From Mucidula mucida (taxonomy: Eukaryota > Basidiomycota > Agaricomycetes > Agaricales > Physalacriaceae): a stretch of DNA of 64,000 nucleotides. The stretch covers positions 1 through 64,000 of the forward strand of contig JADNYV010000145.1 of the NCBI GenBank assembly GCA_015501055.1. The letters are read 5' to 3'. Both the position numbers and the translations under genes were made by a program. The notes below the pieces were generated by a model, which saw only the letters and a program-made list of their open reading frames with translations, ran no database searches and was not told the origin of the DNA. Of this stretch, positions 22,594 through 34,886 are shown one piece after another; within the stretch, counting starts at the first letter, position 1, and each line of letters begins with the position of its first letter.

Positions 22594-23829
22594 TCAATCC
22601 TCTTCTTCGTCAGCGGGTTTGAGTAAGGGCGCGCCCTCGTCATATTCCTCTAGGGCCTCAGCGGCCATGCGATCTACCTCTGGAGGCACACCTTCAAGTT
22701 CCAGAATGTGTTTCTGTACAAGAGTATATACCAACCTGGACGACGTGCGTGAGGACTGAGGAAAACATTGACAGTAGCAGGGACGATACATACCAGCTCG
22801 TGAAGATGGCGACCAAGATTCCAGCTCCTATGAGCACCCCGTTTATGACTTTGGTTTCTAGCCATCGAGTTAAACATCGAATTTACTGAAAGAGAAACGG
22901 ACCTACGGGTGTCCATGTGTCGGCGACTCTCGCCATCGGACAAGGCAGCCATTCGAGACCCAATGAAGACATGTAGAAGGATTTTCGGTAAGACGAATAG
23001 CGTTGCTGTCACGAACTGCCACAGGGAGACGGCTTCAATAGACTGTCGAGGATGAGACGTAATTCAATCTAGGTCAGAACACGCACAGCGAAGAGTGAAT
23101 TAGAATACACCCAAGGAGGGAAAGGAGAGATTCGGATTAAGATGATCAGAGGAAGTCCTTTAGCACGCTGTATTACGTGAAGCAAGGCGCAAGGTATGTA
23201 TGGAGGGTGCTTACAACAACCGATTCCAAAGCCTGCCATTTATCGCTTTGAGTGGACCAATGGCGCAGGCGATGACTGAAGCAGAAGCGGAGAGTTACGA
23301 AGACTAGAGCCGACGCGACAACTGAGGCGGTGGAGGCAATCGCAAAGCCCTTCATTCCGTAAGCAAAGCCACACAGAGTAGTGGTTGTAGTGTGGCCAAT
23401 GAGGGGAGGGAACGAGACGAGAGCTATGCGACGCGGCTCAGCCGGACGTACGAAGCGGCAAGGGAATACACACTAATAGCGCCAGCCAGCAAGAGCCAGC
23501 CTAGAGGCATGTGTGCGAGTCTCTCAGCTTGATCATAGAGGAACTGTGCGATGCGCCCAGGAGTAACAACAAGAATGAATGCCCCTGGTCATGTATCGGC
23601 CAACAAAGCTTTAACGATAATGCTCACGCACCCATGCAGATATAGAACGCAATGAGGAACCAGATGAAGGCCTACGGAACGCTCAGATCAATGCAGTTAC
23701 CGTCAGCGCATTGCCAACCTTGCCAAAGACATGTAATTTCTGGTATCGACGAAGCGCAGTGGAGACTACTGTCTTGCAGAACTTCCAAGTCTTGCCAGGA
23801 AGACGGGAGGGGGATTTGGCAGAGGCCAT
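22594..23829 (-). CDS. TVP38: TVP38/VTT-domain Golgi membrane protein
   Basis: Multi-spanning membrane protein of the SNARE-associated (VTT/DedA) family found in late Golgi and endosomes. The model starts at ATG 23829 (MASAKSPSRLPGKTWKFC) and ends at 22594, with several introns of about 50-60 nt. Conserved blocks are AFIWFLIAFYICMGAFILVV, a hydrophobic segment LGWLLLAGAIS, the VTT core SFPPLIGHTTTTTLCGFAYG, KGLPLIILIRISPFPPWVYS and PKILLHVFIGSRMAALSDG. FPPL-GH and RxSPFPPW are the diagnostic re-entrant-loop motifs. The C-terminus is acidic (LEEYDEGAPLLKPADEEED). It is divergent from the LOA1-like gene. Confidence 0.85.
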
Positions 23830-23931
23830 GGTGGGTACGGAGGAGGAGACGTGAATCCGGCAGTCTAAGGCTATGTCATCACGGCTGTCGGCTTTCGCCG
23901 GCTGCTCGGCTGTTGGACTTGAACATTTACG
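23830..23931. promoter_or_regulatory. Bidirectional promoter TVP38 / LOA1
   Basis: There are 102 bp between the two start codons. Both products are membrane proteins of the ER-Golgi-lipid system, so shared control is plausible but not shown. Confidence 0.5.
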
Positions 23932-25364
23932 ATGGAAAAGTACAGCGCGTATCGGGTGAGCACAGTGTAGCGTATTTCATGTCAAATTATGCTGAATCTT
24001 ATGTAGGATCCCGGGACGGGTTTACAGGTTTGCTCTGCTTCCGTCGCCGTAGACTTTCGTGACCGCTGTCTTTCAGCCTTTCCTCAAGCCCGTGCCCCAA
24101 GCCGGTGAAAACGATGTCTTCGCAAAAGCTTTAGCTCCCCTAGGCCTCATACTGGGTGTCGTGAGAACTCTACTTGTGCTCATAATCCTCGTTATCTATA
24201 TCCTGGTCGTGAACATCCTTTGTGTGCCTTTGGTGAGCTGTCGATCGCAGTCGCTGAAGTCGCGTGTTCATCTTTCTTTCAGAAATCAACAGGACCACTA
24301 TACCATGCCATTACAAGCTTCTTTACTATGCTACTCGCACGTCTGGCGCTCTTGATCATTGGCTTTATCCAAATACGCGTTGACACGATCTCTCGAACTA
24401 ATAAAGGGTCGGTCTGCTGTCTGTCTAGCGATTATTGCACTGTCTTATACGAAAATCAGACGAAGACGTCTCTCGGAACCTTGGAATCCTCTTCCCGGCG
24501 ACCTGATCGTGTCAAACTGGACTTCATGGATCGAACTTCTCTGGCTTGCATTCCGGTTCGACATATAACATGTTTTTTACTCCAATGCTAACAGTTCGTA
24601 GTTTCAATCCTACATTTGTTGTGCCTGTCCCCGCTTCCTCACCCATCACTGAAGAAGCAAAAGCCGAGCCCATCTCCCGGGCACCTGGACGCCGTACAGG
24701 CACTGGCTCTGCCAACATCTCCTCCGCCCGAAAACCAAGCGACAAAATCCCCGTACTCGGGTTCCATCGTGTCTCCCTGCTCACCATGATCTCCTACACG
24801 GGTCATACTCCACCATTCGACGAGATCGCGACCGAACCTGAAAGTCTTGAAGACATTCAGAAGACCTCAGACGGACCCGTCGTCGTCTTCCCTGAATGCA
24901 CGACTAGTAACGGGCGCGGCCTACTCCGATTCAGCGACGTTTTCAAGCGAAAGGTTCCAGTGAAAGCTTTTAACGTCTTCATGATGTGTGTTCGGTGCGT
25001 GTAGACCTTCACCATTCGTGTGCCTCGCGCTCATGAGATCTACAGATACGATCCTCCGACGACTTTTACGCCATCCTTGTCGCATTCAATTCCTGCACGG
25101 TTTTTGAATCCCTTCATACATCTCTTTACCGTCGCTGCAGCTCTTGTGCCTCCGACCTTCTCCATCAGGCTACTCGCGCCATCTGAATCACCCAGCTCTC
25201 ATGCCTTTAAAGTCAGTGATATATTCACTGATGCACCTGCCGACCCCTTGAGTGAAACCAGCGCCGTCCTCATCTCTCAAATCGGTAAAATCAAACGGAC
25301 AGGCATGGGTTGGGAAGATAAGGCGAGTCTTCTCAATACAATGTGGATGAAAGGGGACAAATGA
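23932..25364 (+). CDS. LOA1: Lysophosphatidic acid acyltransferase, LOA1/VPS66-like
   Basis: Membrane acyltransferase that makes phosphatidic acid from lysophosphatidic acid on the ER/lipid droplet. Exons: 23932-23955, 24007-24027, 24077-24232, 24283-24407, 24460-24555, 24602-24994, 25046-25364; 377 codons plus stop. The N-terminus reads MEKYSAYRDPGTGLQPFL; two hydrophobic segments follow (about residues 35-65 and 75-95). The LPLAT block I is degenerate, NWTSWIELLWLAFRFNP, in the place of NHxxxxD, and block III is FPECTTSNGRGLL, with Cys in place of Gly in FPEGTTSNGR. Exon 2 is only 21 nt. These substitutions resemble yeast Loa1 more than the classic AGPAT enzymes. Activity is inferred from family membership. 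Confidence 0.82.
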
Positions 25365-25612
25365 GTTGCGATTTTGTTACTGCGAGTACGGTAAGTGATG
25401 TATCGATATAAGTAGAGCTAATATAAGAGATTCCGGCCGTGTTGATATGCGAGGGGTGTTTACAGGTATGCGCTGAAGAATAACTAATTTGCAGTGGTAT
25501 CCGAGTTGCTTCCTGAGAGAAAAGTGAAGTATGCAAGTGAGGGTTTCATCTAAGAGGGTTTTATCTAAGGGGATATTAGACCAGGAAGCGACAGCCAGGA
25601 AGAGTCTTACTA

Positions 25613-27634
25613 TCAGTGGTAACCGTATCTGCTATGACTGTCGGGGTATTGTCGTCGGTAGTAATCTTCCAGGTGTTCATGGTAGTTCTCTCCATAACGG
25701 GAGTAGAAATATTGCTTGTCGTAGTCGTAGGTGCTGAGTTCCGCTGTTCTGCAGCTGTGATTACTGGATTCTTCTTTCATGTAGTACTTCCGTCCGTCAC
25801 GCTGATAGTCTGAATCACGATTCAAGTCGTGTTGGCGGAAGGGATCCGAGGACAGGCATCGTGATAGTAGGGATCCTCGGTCCTGCTACGTTCAGGTGTT
25901 TGCGGCCAGGTCGGATCGGAAGATGAGAAAGAAGTTTGTGAGGACAGATATCGCGTCGAAGAACGCTCAGGTGATCTTGATCGCGACCGACGAGAGTAAC
26001 AGCGTGTGTTACTGATGTCCTCGAACCGAGGAGGAGAGGAAGGGCGCGATTGTGGAAGGTCGTCCGTTGAAGTAGTTCGGAAGGATGCCTATCGTGAATT
26101 GATTATCGTATGGTGCACTTCGTAATGACTTCATAAGACTAACCTCCATCTCTGGGAAGAATACAGACACTTTGGAGCCATCCAACTTCCTCCCATGAAG
26201 TTTTCGTACGGCAGCTTCCGCATCTGCCAAGAGATTGAATTCCAGAAATCTGGATAGCACCACGTTCAATTCGGAAGAGCCAGAAGATAAATAAGGGAAA
26301 CGGACCCTCTTCCGTTTCTTTTTCTCTCTAAATCACAGTAGACGACCGGCTTGCCAGAGAGTCGACCGAAATCTTTCAGTTCCTGTCAACGGGTAAGAAT
26401 AGAAGGTAAACGACTTGGTCATCGGCCGCACCTGCCAGCAGAAATGACGCGGTATCCCAGAAACAATAACTCGAAAGCGTTGATCCGGTCTATTTCAAGG
26501 ATCAGTATTTATCAATAGACGATAAAATGCTGTCGAAACAGACCTATGGCGAAGACGGTCTCGGGTATGCTTCTTGTTTGCCGGCTCCAGTGAACAGCCC
26601 GCAGTAATATATCTACGAACCTGGTGCGCGTATTCGATGGTGATGTCTGAAATGGGAACATGACACTCTGTCGTATGAGACGAAGAAAGGCTTACTGTGC
26701 CCGAGAAAGTTATAGCGCTGGAAGGTTTCCAAAACTGTGAGTGCATCCTGTGGAAACATTACGGCGCAAGATTCTCTGATTCGTGCGCTACTTGCCTCTT
26801 TGGACGCATATTCAACGAATCCGTATGCTGAAAACAATAACAGAGTGCATAAGGTGAAAAATGGAAATCTTTACCGTGTCCAGGTATGAGCTTGAACTCA
26901 GTTAGAGTCCCATATCTCTGTAGGATCTGTGTAGACATGAGTTCACATTCTCCAACGGCACAAAATTATATCACCTCTTTCATCTCTTGCGCAGAAGCAG
27001 TTTGCGGGAGATCTGAGTATCCGGCAGAAAATCAGCAAACTAGTTACTCAAGAGATGGAATCGACTCTAGTACCTTTCAGGAAGAGCCTTCGGTCCGACG
27101 TGGGTAGCGAGGTTATAGCGTTGACCAAATCCTTTCTGAGAGGGTGTGCGAATTCCACGGTGATCCCTTGCATAGACGCGTCGACTGAGAAGAGATGAGG
27201 ATGATGGGGCACTCACGTTTTCCGAGAAAATCGTTGGACTGTATATAGCTCAAAACCGCCTGAGCATCCTATACCGAAGTCAACATGCATGATAGACCAT
27301 AGAGCGCGCGCTTTTAACCTCGGTTGATGCAAATTCAACGAAAGCAAAATCTTCGAAGACACTCAGCGGTCCGCAAAGACGATCTAACGCGTTAACGCAC
27401 TTTGGCCGGGCATAGTCTTGACCTCAGTGATGGTACCGTACGATTCTAGGCCCTGTCGTACGCGTTAGTCGCGATTTCCGAAGCGACGATGGCAGAGACA
27501 TGCCTTTCTGATGTGGGCGTCGCTGATATGCTCTGGGAGGTCTAATGGGCGGTACAGGTCAGAAGAACGATTAGCTGGTCACTGCGGTGCCAACCTCGCA
27601 TGTAGAGCCTCTTGGGAGCGGCCAGGGAGGTCAT
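25613..27634 (-). CDS. RNA-binding protein with several RRM domains and Arg/Ser-Tyr-rich tail
   Basis: Starts at ATG 27634 (MTSLAAPKRLYMRG) and is cut by many short introns. At least three RRM-like units can be followed: LPEHISDAHIRKGLESYGTI with DFAFVEFASTEDAQ; a second with AYGFVEYASKE and DALTVLETFQRYNFLG; and a third with RVIVSGIPRHFCWQ, GRLSGKPVVYCDLERKRKRG and FLEFNLLADAEAAVRKL. The last exons give an RSRSRSPERSSTRYLSS stretch and then a Tyr-, Asp- and Arg-rich tail (DYYRRQYPDSHSRYGYH) ending at 25613. The join between these two parts near 25850 needs a change of frame that I could not assign to an intron, so the exact C-terminus is open. The architecture recalls SR-type splicing or mRNA-export factors. 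I do not recognise a specific orthologue. Confidence 0.7.
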
Positions 27635-28038
27635 GGTGGCAATCAATAACGTAGGAAATGGGAGGAAAGAATGGACAGGCGAGCAAGCCTGAAGAAGGTA
27701 AGGGAACGTGATGGTGAAAGACAAGAAGCCAATTTCGAAGCTGTTCAATTCGGACTCAGCGCGTGTGTGGCTCATTCCGGATCGGCACGCCACATATTCT
27801 TTTCAGCGCTCGCCAGCCAAATTCCCCTGCGACGGACCTCGCAATAGTACATCTTGCAACCTTCCGATAGTTCAAACAGCCATCAGTAACACTGATATTG
27901 ACCAGGTATCAAGAGCAGCATCGGGACCGAGCCTTCACAGGAAGCTTGTGATTGAGCCTTATTCGGGCGCCCAACCGGAGAAACAAGGGTGCGCCATCGA
28001 AAATCATCCTCCCAATTCACTTATTGAATCATCCATTG
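27635..28038. other. Intergenic, nothing recognised
   Basis: Upstream region of the RRM gene and downstream of cystathionine gamma-synthase, both on the minus strand. An open + frame here has no family signal. Confidence 0.5.
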
Positions 28039-29732
<1,694 letters not shown>

Positions 29733-30105
29733 TGTCAGAGAGAGGGTGGAATTCGAAGTGAAGCTTGAAGGGCTGCGCCGGTGGCATTCGGTGAGATATT
29801 ACCAACATTATATTACACAATCTTCCGACCAGTTTCCGACGAATGGTGCCATCGGAGGTTCATGCGAACCTCCGAATACGCTCCAATTCTGTCGCTCCGT
29901 GGAGGCAGGCTGCGCGGGTGTTCGCCTTCGCTTCACAAATCGACACAGGTGCACAAATACATTAATTTGCTGTTGCGGCAACATTACAAAATAGGCACGT
30001 ATGATACTGACCACAAACGCGTACATGGCAGGCCAGAGATAGTGGTAATACTACAGTGCAGTCTAATAACAATATGGTATGCAGTTAAACAAAACAACGC
30101 GATGT
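29733..30105. other. Intergenic, nothing recognised
   Basis: Promoter side of the cystathionine gamma-synthase gene and 3' side of the Zn2Cys6 activator gene; no conserved frame or RNA gene was seen. Confidence 0.5.
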
Positions 30106-33100
30106 TTACGAGGTTCCGTTAACGTTCGTAGTGTACAAAGTACCCGGGCAGGGTTTCTCCATGATCAATCCAGAGTCCCGCATGAAGGACTTCCACTGCT
30201 CGTCCATGCCTGAATCGCCTGTCATCATCATTCCAAAGTCCAACAGCTTGGCATCAGTAATACTAGTCGAAGGACCTTGTGATTGGTATGCGTTTGAGCT
30301 GAAAGAAGATTGTGCCTCCATGCCGCCAAAGAGTGAGGACGATCCGTGCTCGAGTCCGGAATTATTGGATGATGGAAAGGGATTACAATATTCATGAGTG
30401 GCCTGCCCAAAAATGTGATGGTATTCGTTCCCGTTCAAGTGCCCATACATTTCTGTGGATGAAGAAGCATTGGCTTTTGTATGTTCGTGAGGAGGGGTGT
30501 AGTGAGGATGCTGTGTCGGGGGTAACATGGATAAATACTCGACCAGGGAAGGATGAACATCCAACGTGTCAGATGGACTGGGTGCATCCTTCTGGCTATC
30601 GGTAGAGACAGATTTTGGGGTATGATAATCTGTTAGAGGCGAGCTTGCAGTTGTAGTAGCAGTGGGCTTCCGGTTGACGCCGCGTTTAGACATGAGTTTA
30701 CTAAACAGCACTCGAGTCTGGCCACCAAAAAGCGCGAGTTCATCTTCGCCGTAATCTGCTCCAACGGAAGATGGAAGCCCAATGGGCTGATTGCCAGATC
30801 GGAATTGAGAATATATTTGGAACGCCCTGTTTTTGAGCGACGTCAAAATGCCCTGCAATGACGGTTAGGTATGTCAATCCCGGTAACACGGCACGACGTA
30901 CAAAACCACTTCTTGCACGCCGTGAACTAAGGGCACCTTTTTCGAAAAGGTCGCAAGCAAGACCAAGTTCGATAAATGCGTTTGCCGCCATGCTAGATGA
31001 CGGTGAACGAGTGACGATCGAGCCGACAATAATCTGAAAAGCAAGCTCAATCTAGGACTTAAGAAGCGATCGAAGATCTCACAGCAGCGGAAAACACTGA
31101 CGTGAACTCAGTATGTGTGCAAACGTCCCGAAACCAAACTCACAGTGTGTCCAGATACCCCATATTCTACCACAAAGCACGGGGAATCTCTCGTGGTAGT
31201 TGAGACTTGACTTGATGACTCCCGAAGCACAGCGATACGCAGCTAAAAATGACGGTGCGTAGGGGCTACGTAGTGGATTTATGGGATGATCAAGCATAGC
31301 TTGAGCGAAAAAGCTGCGATGTATATAGAGCAATGCTAAGAAACTATAAGGCATGTTTCCTTAAAAGATGACGAAACTCACTTATCGTTCGGTACTGTCC
31401 TAATAAGCATCCATGCATGTATGCGGAAGGGGTGCATTGGTCGTCATCGGGATTCAAGAAGACATTGAGATGGGGCGGTAACGTTTTCTGGCGCACTTTT
31501 CGATCCAAATCGAGAACGAGTTGATAGCTGGGAGCTTCAGCCGTTAAAGTTAGTTCCAAGATCTGCGAGAAGATTTCCCGGCAGAACTCATACTTCCATT
31601 GGTAGTCTGTATTTCAAGGTTGAGTCCGAGGCACTAGTGGAGGGAGACTTAGACATACAGCTCACTCTGATATCACCGTTGTCGTCTAATGTAGCCTCCT
31701 CGTCTCGAGGATACTCACAATCAATGTAGGACAAGCGAATCGACGGAGGCCTTCCCAGTGACATGCTCTGAGACACAGGGTTAGTGGACATGCAAGGTGG
31801 CGAGAAACCCTACTAACATAAAATAAGTCGGCACAGAAGATCTCATAAAACAGTGCTCTTCGTCTTTGTACAGTTTTAGAGTCCATCTTCCAGCGAGCAC
31901 TATCGCGGTCTAAGTGAAACAGATGTAAGATGAACTCCCCCTTCAAGAACAGGTTGAGGACCTACGTAGTCCGAGCTACATACTGCGTCAATCAAGTCAC
32001 TGAATTTGGATGATCGTGCTTACACTTTGAGCAAGTTTCGCTCCGAGAGACATGATTGACCACTACTCGGATGTTAAAGATGTTCACCGGAGTGAAGCTG
32101 GGACTTACTGCACTATCCATCGTGTATCTTTTGCCTCCCATCGCATGATAAGATCCAAGGAGCACCACAGCTTGTACGGTAGAAATTTCAGGAGAGTCGA
32201 ATACCGATCTTAACGATAAAGCGGCACGGCTGAGGTGATAGTAGTTGTCGGATTCGAAATTATCTACGTAGCCGGCGTGAGAGAAGCTCGCTGATAAACG
32301 AGTTGGAGGCGTACAAGGCTCTAGTGTGAGATCTACAAGGGCTCCAAGAGAGAACAGGATAAATAAGACAGCGAGTTTATGAGCAGATATCGATTGTGCA
32401 GCGTTGGAGACGCCATTGCCTCTGTCTTTAACACATTTATATATTGGCGTGAGGATGTCATCCACAATTTCGTCACGGCGGATAGGCCGAAAGGTCCAAG
32501 AAGCGTGCTCTAGGTAAGTTTCACACAGTGCCCAAGCACGAGGACGTTCTGGTAAGTGGTCAAACAAGAGATCCAGTGCGCTTTCCCAATTCACCCCGCC
32601 ATCGGCGGTGAAAGGAAATGTGTTTGAAAGCCGAGCGATCTCTAGGGCGACTGGAGGGAATGGGTCGTCGTCTGCACATGTCATGTTCATCTCCAATTCA
32701 GCGCCAGCCTTGGGAAGCGAATCAGCGCATCAAAGAGGTCGTTTGTGGTTGTAGATACCAAAAAGAGTGTCTGACAAAGGTTCAGTGAGAGACAAATGAA
32801 GACAGGATAACTAACCTCAGAACCAGCGGAACGGCCAAAATACTTTCCTTCCCCCCGATCGCCAATAGTAAGAGTTCCGAGAGCGTCAATAGAATCGATT
32901 ATTGGATCTTTAGTCCTCTTCTCTGTTTCGGCTGTTTGGGTAGCATCTGGACCGAACTTTATAGCTAAGAGATCCTCGCGGAGGAGAGGGTGGACCTCGG
33001 TTGAGACACCGGCCTGAAATATGGCCAAGGCGTCTTCGAGTTGCCGGATACGCTGGCCCATTTCTGATATTTTATTGTGCAACTGGGATGTGTCGGCCAA

Positions 33101-33522
33101 TACAAATCTAGCAAGGGCATTAGCACTAAGAAGTACACAGTGAGCGTAAAGCGACGTACCTTGTCCCTTGTCCTGTTGCAAGACTGCCATTGGGACATAT
33201 TGAGGGACAGCCACGGCGGACTTGCGAGTCATTGAGTATTAGAGGTATGTTAGAATAGGAAGACTTACTGCACGAGCCACATGGAAGCTTTTTATCACAC
33301 TTCAACTTGAGACTATATTCATGAATAAAACGCACAAAAGTGAGGGTTTGTAGCTCACCGTCTACATTCTGCGCACGAGATCTAGTGGACGACGAGTCAG
33401 GCTGTAGCATTTTATACGGTGAAGGGGATGTTTACCTCACCGCGGGCGCGGCGGACGTCGATGTCGTCGTCTGTAGAATGCTTGCGAGATGTCCTGCGGT
33501 TGCTTGATGGATCTGCAGGCAT
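30106..33522 (-). CDS. Zn(II)2Cys6 transcription factor with fungal-specific TF domain
   Basis: Nuclear regulator with an N-terminal binuclear zinc cluster. From ATG 33522 (MPADPSSNRRTSRKHS) spliced exons give CAECRRLKLKCDKKLPCGSC followed by IRRGCPSIC, i.e. C-x2-C-x6-C-x5-C-x2-C-x8-C. A leucine/heptad segment (QLHNKISEMGQRIRQLEDAL) follows and should mediate dimerisation. The central part matches the fungal-trans domain: LPERPRAWALCETYLEHASW, LAVLFILFSLGALVDL, STVQAVVLLGSYHAMGG and QRRRALFYEIFCADLFYS, with the loop LSLGRPPSIRLSYIDCEYP. The long C-terminal exon (30106-30858) is Ser/His/Asn-rich and looks like an activation region, ending near MDEQWKSFMRDSGL. The architecture is that of agaricomycete activators with unknown targets. 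Residue-level intron ends in the middle exons were not all fixed. Confidence 0.82.
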
Positions 33523-33730
33523 TGTTATAGTGGTGGACGCAGCCAAAAGTGATGCCCATCATGCTTCCGTTCTGACAGACCGGTATCTGTAAGCTGCCGA
33601 GGCTATTTTTGTCTTGGGGCCAAGCAATGGCAAACACTCTTTCAGGGTTGACCCGTGTGGCGCATATCCTGGCTTCCTTCCACCACTCTACTATCTGCGA
33701 CGTCTCAATTTCGCCCTCGCCTTTGCTGAA

Positions 33731-34655
33731 ATGGCTGGCTGCTGCCGCATCTCGCTTCTTCTGTCTTTCGTCGCTGTCATTTCCTTCTTGCCCGCAGTCT
33801 CGTCCTTCACGTCTTACCCATCGCGTCGCGCTGCCTCATACGCCAAATACACGGCCGCTCATTCACTTGGTGATGCGTATACGTTCGATGCACGCGACGG
33901 ATGGACTACTGTTAACGCTACGGATCTCGGCTACAAGTACCGTCATGATCATGAAGCCCATGCTGTGTTGGAGACGCGCCACGAGAAAGACGATCACAGA
34001 AATACTAGCCACAAAGAAAAGAACAAATCCAAGCACAAGAACAAGAACAAGAGCAAGTCTAAAATTATTTCTGCTGCCTCCTCCGTCGGAGATCTGGTCA
34101 AAGGCGTATGGAACGGTCTTAAGGGTGTCGGGGAGTCAGAAAACGTGAAAATTACTTGGTTATTCGCGCTCCAGTGTCAGACAGTCTTGTCGCTGATCTT
34201 CACATCTCCGTAGGTACACAGGGCATGACCTGGAAAATCCAAGCTGCTGGCCGAATGTTAACTGGGCACCAACGGTACGACATATTCGCCTGTCTACCAC
34301 CAGCATTTCTGACATTGACCAGGATCAGTCCTTCATTTGTGCCCTGACTCTTGTAGGTTGGGAGACCCGTCCACAGTGTTTCAAATTCCTAGAACGTGAG
34401 TTGATTCTCAAAGAATCTGAGTCGTTTCTTGATGACGCCCTAGTATGTAACGGCCCTAGCAAATGTGTTTTCGTACGCGTCGTCGATTCATGCGCTGGCT
34501 GTGATCCCGGATCGAGGCACGTCGATCTTACCAAGGCTGCCTTTTCCCAACTTGCCGACCTCGACGATGGTGTCCTCAACGTCAAAATGCGCTTATCGAC
34601 GGAGCCAGACGATTGGTTCCCAAACCTTTGGGGACCCCGAGCAAGCGATAATTGA
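33731..34655 (+). CDS. Secreted barwin/expansin-like (RlpA-type DPBB) protein
   Basis: Extracellular double-psi beta-barrel protein of the expansin/barwin superfamily that may loosen or bind cell-wall polysaccharides. Exons: 33731-34158, 34214-34274, 34323-34395, 34444-34655; 257 codons plus stop. Residues 1-25 are a signal peptide (MAGCCRISLLLSFVAV...). A Lys/Asn/Ser-rich linker lies at about 97-115 (HKEKNKSKHKNKNKSKSK). The C-terminal barrel has WYTGHDLENPSCWP, the Cys pairs, FVRVVDSCAGC and HVDLTKAAFSQLAD; the HVDL Asp and the VVDSCAGC motif are those of the family. No CBM63-like second domain is present. The open frame extends upstream to 33614 without a signal peptide, so the ATG at 33731 was chosen. 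Catalysis is not implied. Confidence 0.82.
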
Positions 34656-34886
34656 GCTATCTATCTTCATTGTACGGGTACCACTTCGATTTGTTCAGCC
34701 AACTGTATCTGTTAGTAGCCTTTGTATCCACATACTAGTGTTTCTTTGAGCGTTATTGTAAAACTTGATTTTGGTCGGCGTTCGATCTTGACATTAACAG
34801 CGCTATAGTATGTAGAGTGATGCGCGCGTGCGTCAACATGATAATCTGTTACTAGATCAAGCGATACTACTAGGATTCCACTCCTG

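Noticed and set aside
33614..33730. 39-residue N-terminal extension of the expansin-like protein
   Set aside because: It would hide the signal peptide, which starts naturally at MAGCC (33731).
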